From contig CAJZIB010000030.1 in the NCBI GenBank assembly GCA_916049555.1, positions 1 to 8,469 of the forward strand: a DNA stretch of 8,469 nt, given 5' to 3'. Of the stretch, positions 5,804 to 8,469 are shown piece after piece. The notes under the pieces are model-generated. The model did not search any database and had not been told where the DNA came from. It saw nothing but the letters and a program-made list of their open reading frames with translations. The stretch is from an uncultured Candidatus Saccharibacteria bacterium. GTDB taxonomy: Bacteria > Patescibacteriota > Saccharimonadia > Saccharimonadales > Saccharimonadaceae. A program made the translations under genes and the position numbers. The number at the start of each line of letters is the position of its first letter. Within the stretch, counting starts at the first letter, position 1.

Positions 5804-7906
5804 ATGGCTACTGAAAATCATGATTTAGCAAAGCTTCGCAATATCGGTATTATTGCCCATATTGACGCAGGTAAGACCACGACCTCCGAGGCAATTCTTT
5901 ACCGTACAGGTTTGAAACACAAAATCGACCTCGTTAAGGGTGATACTGGTGGTGCAACTACTGACTGGATGGAACAGGAAAAGGAACGTGGTATTACTAT
6001 TACTTCCGCAGCTGTCACTGCCCACTGGAAAGGCTACAAGATTAACATTATCGATACCCCAGGTCACATCGACTTCACCGCTGAGGTGGAGCGTTCTCTT
6101 CGTGTTCTCGATGGTGCTATCACCGTTTTCGACGGCAAGATGGGTGTCGAGGCTCAGTCTGAAACCGTTTGGCGCCAGGCTACTAAATATGGTGTCCCAC
6201 GTATCTGTTTTATTAACAAAATTAACCAGATCGGTGGTGATTTTTACAAATCTCTTGAATCAATTCACAAACGTCTTTCAAAAAATGCCGTAGCAATTCA
6301 TTTGCCAATCGGTTTCGAAAAAGACATCTGCGGTGTTGTTGATCTTGTCGACATGAAGGCTTACACCTACAAGGAATATGCTGACCACTCACTCACTGTT
6401 GGCGAAATTCCAGCTGACATGCTCGACAAAGCAAAGAAGGCTCGTGCTATTCTCGTTGAGGAAGCCGTTTCTGCTGATGAAGAACTGATGAATAAATACT
6501 TCAACCAAGGTGAAGAAGCTATTACTGAGGCTGAACTTAAGGCTGCTCTTCGCAAACGCGTTCTTGATGGTGACTTCTTCCTCGTTACTGGTGGTGATGG
6601 TCGTGGTGTGATCGTTGAAAAGGTTCTCGACCTCTGTGTTGACTACCTCCCATCCCCACTTGATCGTGACCTTGGGCAGACCGTTGGTACTGATCCAAAA
6701 ACTGGCGACCAGGTAATTCGCAAAGCTGACGTTTCTCAGCCACTCACCGCTCTTGCTTTCAAGATTGCTTCCGACCCATTTGTTGGTAAGCTTGTCTTCG
6801 TACGTGTTTACTCAGGTATCCTAAAATCAGGTTCCTACATCTATAATGCTACTACTGGAAACAAGGAACGCGTTGGTCGTCTTGTCCGTATGTTTGCTGA
6901 TAAACGTGAGGAAATTACTGAAGTTGCTGCAGGTGATATTGCCGCCATCGTCGGTCTCAAGGAAACCACTACTGGTACCACTCTTTGTGATCCAGCTCAT
7001 CCAATTCTTCTCGAGTCTATTGAGTTCCCAGAACCTCCAGTCTCTATCGCTGTCGAGCCAAAAACTAAGGCCGATCAGGAAAAAATGGGCCTCGGTCTCG
7101 CTAAGCTTGCTGAGGAGGATCCAACCTTCCGTGTCCACACTGATGAAGAAACCGGCCAGACTATCATTTCCGGTATGGGTGAATTACACCTTGAAATCAT
7201 CATCGACCGTTTGAAGCGTGAACACAATGTTGAAGCAAACACCGGTGCTCCACAGGTTGCCTACCGTGAAACTATTCGTGGTACCGCTGAAGCTCAGGGT
7301 AAACACATTAAGCAGTCTGGTGGTCGTGGTCAGTATGGTGACGTTTGGATTAAGTTTGAACCAAACGAGCCAGGTAAGGGCTTCGAGTTTATCGATATGA
7401 TTAAAGGTGGTGTGGTTCCTCAGGAATACCGCAAACCAGTTCAGCAAGGTGTCGAAGAGACTCTTAACGGTGGTGTCATCGCTGGCTATCCAGTAGTTGA
7501 TGTTAAGGCTACTCTCTATGATGGTTCCTACCACGATGTCGACTCTTCCGAGCTCGCCTTCAAACTCGCTGGTAGCCTTGCAACTCGTGAAGGTATTAAG
7601 CGTGCTAAACCAGTGCTTCTCGAGCCAGTCATGAAGCTTGAAGTAACCACTCCTGAAGAATTCATGGGTGATGTCATTGGTGATATTAACTCCCGCCGTG
7701 GTCGCATTGAATCTATGGAAGATCTCCAGGGCGGCGCAAAACTCATTACTGCTTTTGCTCCTCTTGCTAACCTCTTCGGTTACACCTCTGATCTCCGTTC
7801 AATGAGCCAAGGTCGTGCTGCATCCTCCATGGAGCTCTCACAATATGAGGAGGTTCCACCTAACGTTGCACAAGAGATTATCGAAAAACGTAACAGTTCT
7901 AAATAA
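5804..7906 (+). CDS. fusA: Elongation factor G
   Basis: EF-G is the translational GTPase that drives tRNA-mRNA translocation on the ribosome and, with ribosome recycling factor, splits ribosomes. At 700 residues it has the normal length and all five domains. G1 is AHIDAGKT (18-25), the switch I end is RGITI (62-66) and G3 is DTPGH (84-88, with catalytic His88). Domain II begins near PLTALAFKI, domain IV contains KQSGGRGQYGDV and the tip segment HDVDSSELAFKLA, and domain V ends LRSMSQGRAASSMELSQYEE. Two oddities are visible. G4 reads NKIN (138-141) instead of NKxD, and switch I is two residues longer than in E. coli before ATTDWMEQE. AAGGA (5794-5798) five bases before ATG supports the start. 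Codon use favours GGT, GCT, CGT and CTC, as expected for a highly expressed gene. It stands alone between a leader and a terminator, not in an rpsL-rpsG-fusA-tuf cluster. Confidence 0.97.
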   Translation: MATENHDLAKLRNIGIIAHIDAGKTTTSEAILYRTGLKHKIDLVKGDTGGATTDWMEQEKERGITITSAAVTAHWKGYKINIIDTPGHIDFTAEVERSLRVLDGAITVFDGKMGVEAQSETVWRQATKYGVPRICFINKINQIGGDFYKSLESIHKRLSKNAVAIHLPIGFEKDICGVVDLVDMKAYTYKEYADHSLTVGEIPADMLDKAKKARAILVEEAVSADEELMNKYFNQGEEAITEAELKAALRKRVLDGDFFLVTGGDGRGVIVEKVLDLCVDYLPSPLDRDLGQTVGTDPKTGDQVIRKADVSQPLTALAFKIASDPFVGKLVFVRVYSGILKSGSYIYNATTGNKERVGRLVRMFADKREEITEVAAGDIAAIVGLKETTTGTTLCDPAHPILLESIEFPEPPVSIAVEPKTKADQEKMGLGLAKLAEEDPTFRVHTDEETGQTIISGMGELHLEIIIDRLKREHNVEANTGAPQVAYRETIRGTAEAQGKHIKQSGGRGQYGDVWIKFEPNEPGKGFEFIDMIKGGVVPQEYRKPVQQGVEETLNGGVIAGYPVVDVKATLYDGSYHDVDSSELAFKLAGSLATREGIKRAKPVLLEPVMKLEVTTPEEFMGDVIGDINSRRGRIESMEDLQGGAKLITAFAPLANLFGYTSDLRSMSQGRAASSMELSQYEEVPPNVAQEIIEKRNSSK

Positions 7907-7917
7907 TCTGAAAGCTT

Positions 7918-7949
7918 AAAAAAGAGACTAGTAAGACTAGTCTCTTTTT
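7918..7949 (+). terminator. Strong Rho-independent terminator after fusA
   Basis: GAGACTAGT (7924-7932) pairs with ACTAGTCTC (7936-7944) around a three-base AAG loop. Flanking A and T runs extend the stem to 14 pairs (7919-7932 with 7936-7949). It starts 12 bases after the fusA stop. The A-rich left arm makes it potentially active in both directions. Confidence 0.93.
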
Positions 7950-7967
7950 GTTTCGAAAAGGAAGTAA

Positions 7968-7973
7968 TATAAT
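7968..7973 (+). promoter_or_regulatory. Probable -10 box for the 8003 gene
   Basis: A perfect TATAAT lies 18 bases after the fusA terminator and predicts a leader of about 20 bases containing AAGGAG (7990-7995) before ATG 8003. The -35 region falls in the terminator T run and its match is poor. Confidence 0.5.
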
Positions 7974-8002
7974 AACACTAAGCATAAACAAGGAGTAGCT
8001 AT

Positions 8003-8395
8003 ATGCAAACCACTTTTCTCTGGTTTAAATCAGATCCATACGGTGTCTACTTTTATCTCTGTGATCAGATTGAACTGATTATATTTACTACAATAGGACT
8101 AATCACAATTTTTGTTAGTCTATTGCTGCTCATCGTTGGAGAGAAGCAAAAAGCACTAAAACAGTTTTTGGTAGGATCACTCGCAGTTATATTGCCAATC
8201 GTTTTTAGTAATGAATCACATCACGTAATGCTTGAACCAATTCGTAATATTCTCTGGTATCATGCCACTCACGGAGCGATGATAGCTATAATTATCTGCC
8301 TAACTCCCTTGTTTATCTTTTTCCCGTATACTGCATATATGACAATAGTGGTCTTAAAGAAAATAATCAAAAACCGTCGTCATAATAAAAACTAG
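8003..8395 (+). CDS. Small multi-pass membrane protein, family unknown
   Basis: I do not recognise this 130-residue protein. Three hydrophobic segments are visible, at about residues 23-46 (IELIIFTTIGLITIFVSLLL), 54-68 and 91-117 (GAMIAIIICLTPLFIFFPYT onward). The last is followed by a strongly basic tail (KKIIKNRRHNKN), which would place the C-terminus in the cytoplasm by the positive-inside rule. A short polar segment between segments 2 and 3 contains SNESHHVMLEP and WYHATH, giving four histidines. Metal binding is possible, but there is no family evidence for it. AAGGAG (7990-7995), seven bases before ATG, supports the start. The gene has its own promoter after a strong terminator, so it is a separate transcription unit. 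Base composition is more AT-rich than in the neighbouring fusA. The stop lies in CTAG at 8392-8395. Confidence 0.7.
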   Translation: MQTTFLWFKSDPYGVYFYLCDQIELIIFTTIGLITIFVSLLLLIVGEKQKALKQFLVGSLAVILPIVFSNESHHVMLEPIRNILWYHATHGAMIAIIICLTPLFIFFPYTAYMTIVVLKKIIKNRRHNKN

Positions 8396-8469
8396 AACAG
8401 TATTTTACTCTTTACTTTAGCTAGAGTTTCGTCTAAAATATAAGATATAGACTTTTGGGCTGGTTAATA

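Noticed and set aside
5825..7746. Several antisense and shifted ORFs inside fusA
   Set aside because: They mirror the strong codon bias of fusA, have no ribosome binding sites and give low-complexity products.
903..7906. UGA recoded as glycine (as in Gracilibacteria/Absconditabacteria)
   Set aside because: All conserved genes are full length with no in-frame TGA.

Overview
The window reads as a contig end from a small-genome bacterium. I infer Patescibacteria (candidate phyla radiation), most likely Saccharibacteria (TM7). The clues are a divergent GatB and EF-G, a short MetK, fusA outside the usual str cluster, and promoters that appear to make leaderless mRNAs. All the large reading frames are intact with TGA counted as a stop, and every gene here ends in TAA or TAG. 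This argues against the UGA-glycine code of Gracilibacteria and Absconditabacteria. The phylum call is inference and would need a tree.

Left edge (1-432): the first 43 bases are not biological. They are an Illumina TruSeq adapter with a readable i7 index, joined to the truncated 3' end of an FtsX-type ABC transporter permease. Next come a Rho-independent terminator (512-537) and a short unrecognised gene (549-895) that appears broken by a one-base frameshift.

Centre (903-4553): gatC, gatA, a small membrane-anchored protein with an R-X4-H (HEPN-like) motif, and gatB form a compact same-strand operon. GatC, GatA and GatB make the heterotrimeric amidotransferase that turns Glu-tRNA(Gln) and/or Asp-tRNA(Asn) into Gln-tRNA(Gln) and/or Asn-tRNA(Asn). 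The inserted small gene overlaps gatA by one base and sits 12 bases before gatB, so it is probably co-translated with the amidotransferase. Its function is unknown.

Right part (4567-8469): metK (S-adenosylmethionine synthetase) has its own extended -10 promoter. fusA (elongation factor G) follows a 129-base leader with an inverted repeat and ends at a strong symmetrical terminator. A small orphan membrane protein gene (8003-8395) has its own promoter and ribosome binding site. All genes are on the + strand, and no RNA gene, CRISPR array, insertion sequence or phage gene is visible.

Most of the content is housekeeping translation and cofactor metabolism. The points worth following are: the R-X4-H protein inside the gat operon; EF-G with NKIN in place of the guanine-specificity motif NKxD; GatB without its zinc cysteines and with HLEGDAGK in place of HLEEDAGK; two promoters with identical TGnTATAAT-N6-ATG layout; and the frameshifted gene whose stop codon lies inside the gatC promoter.
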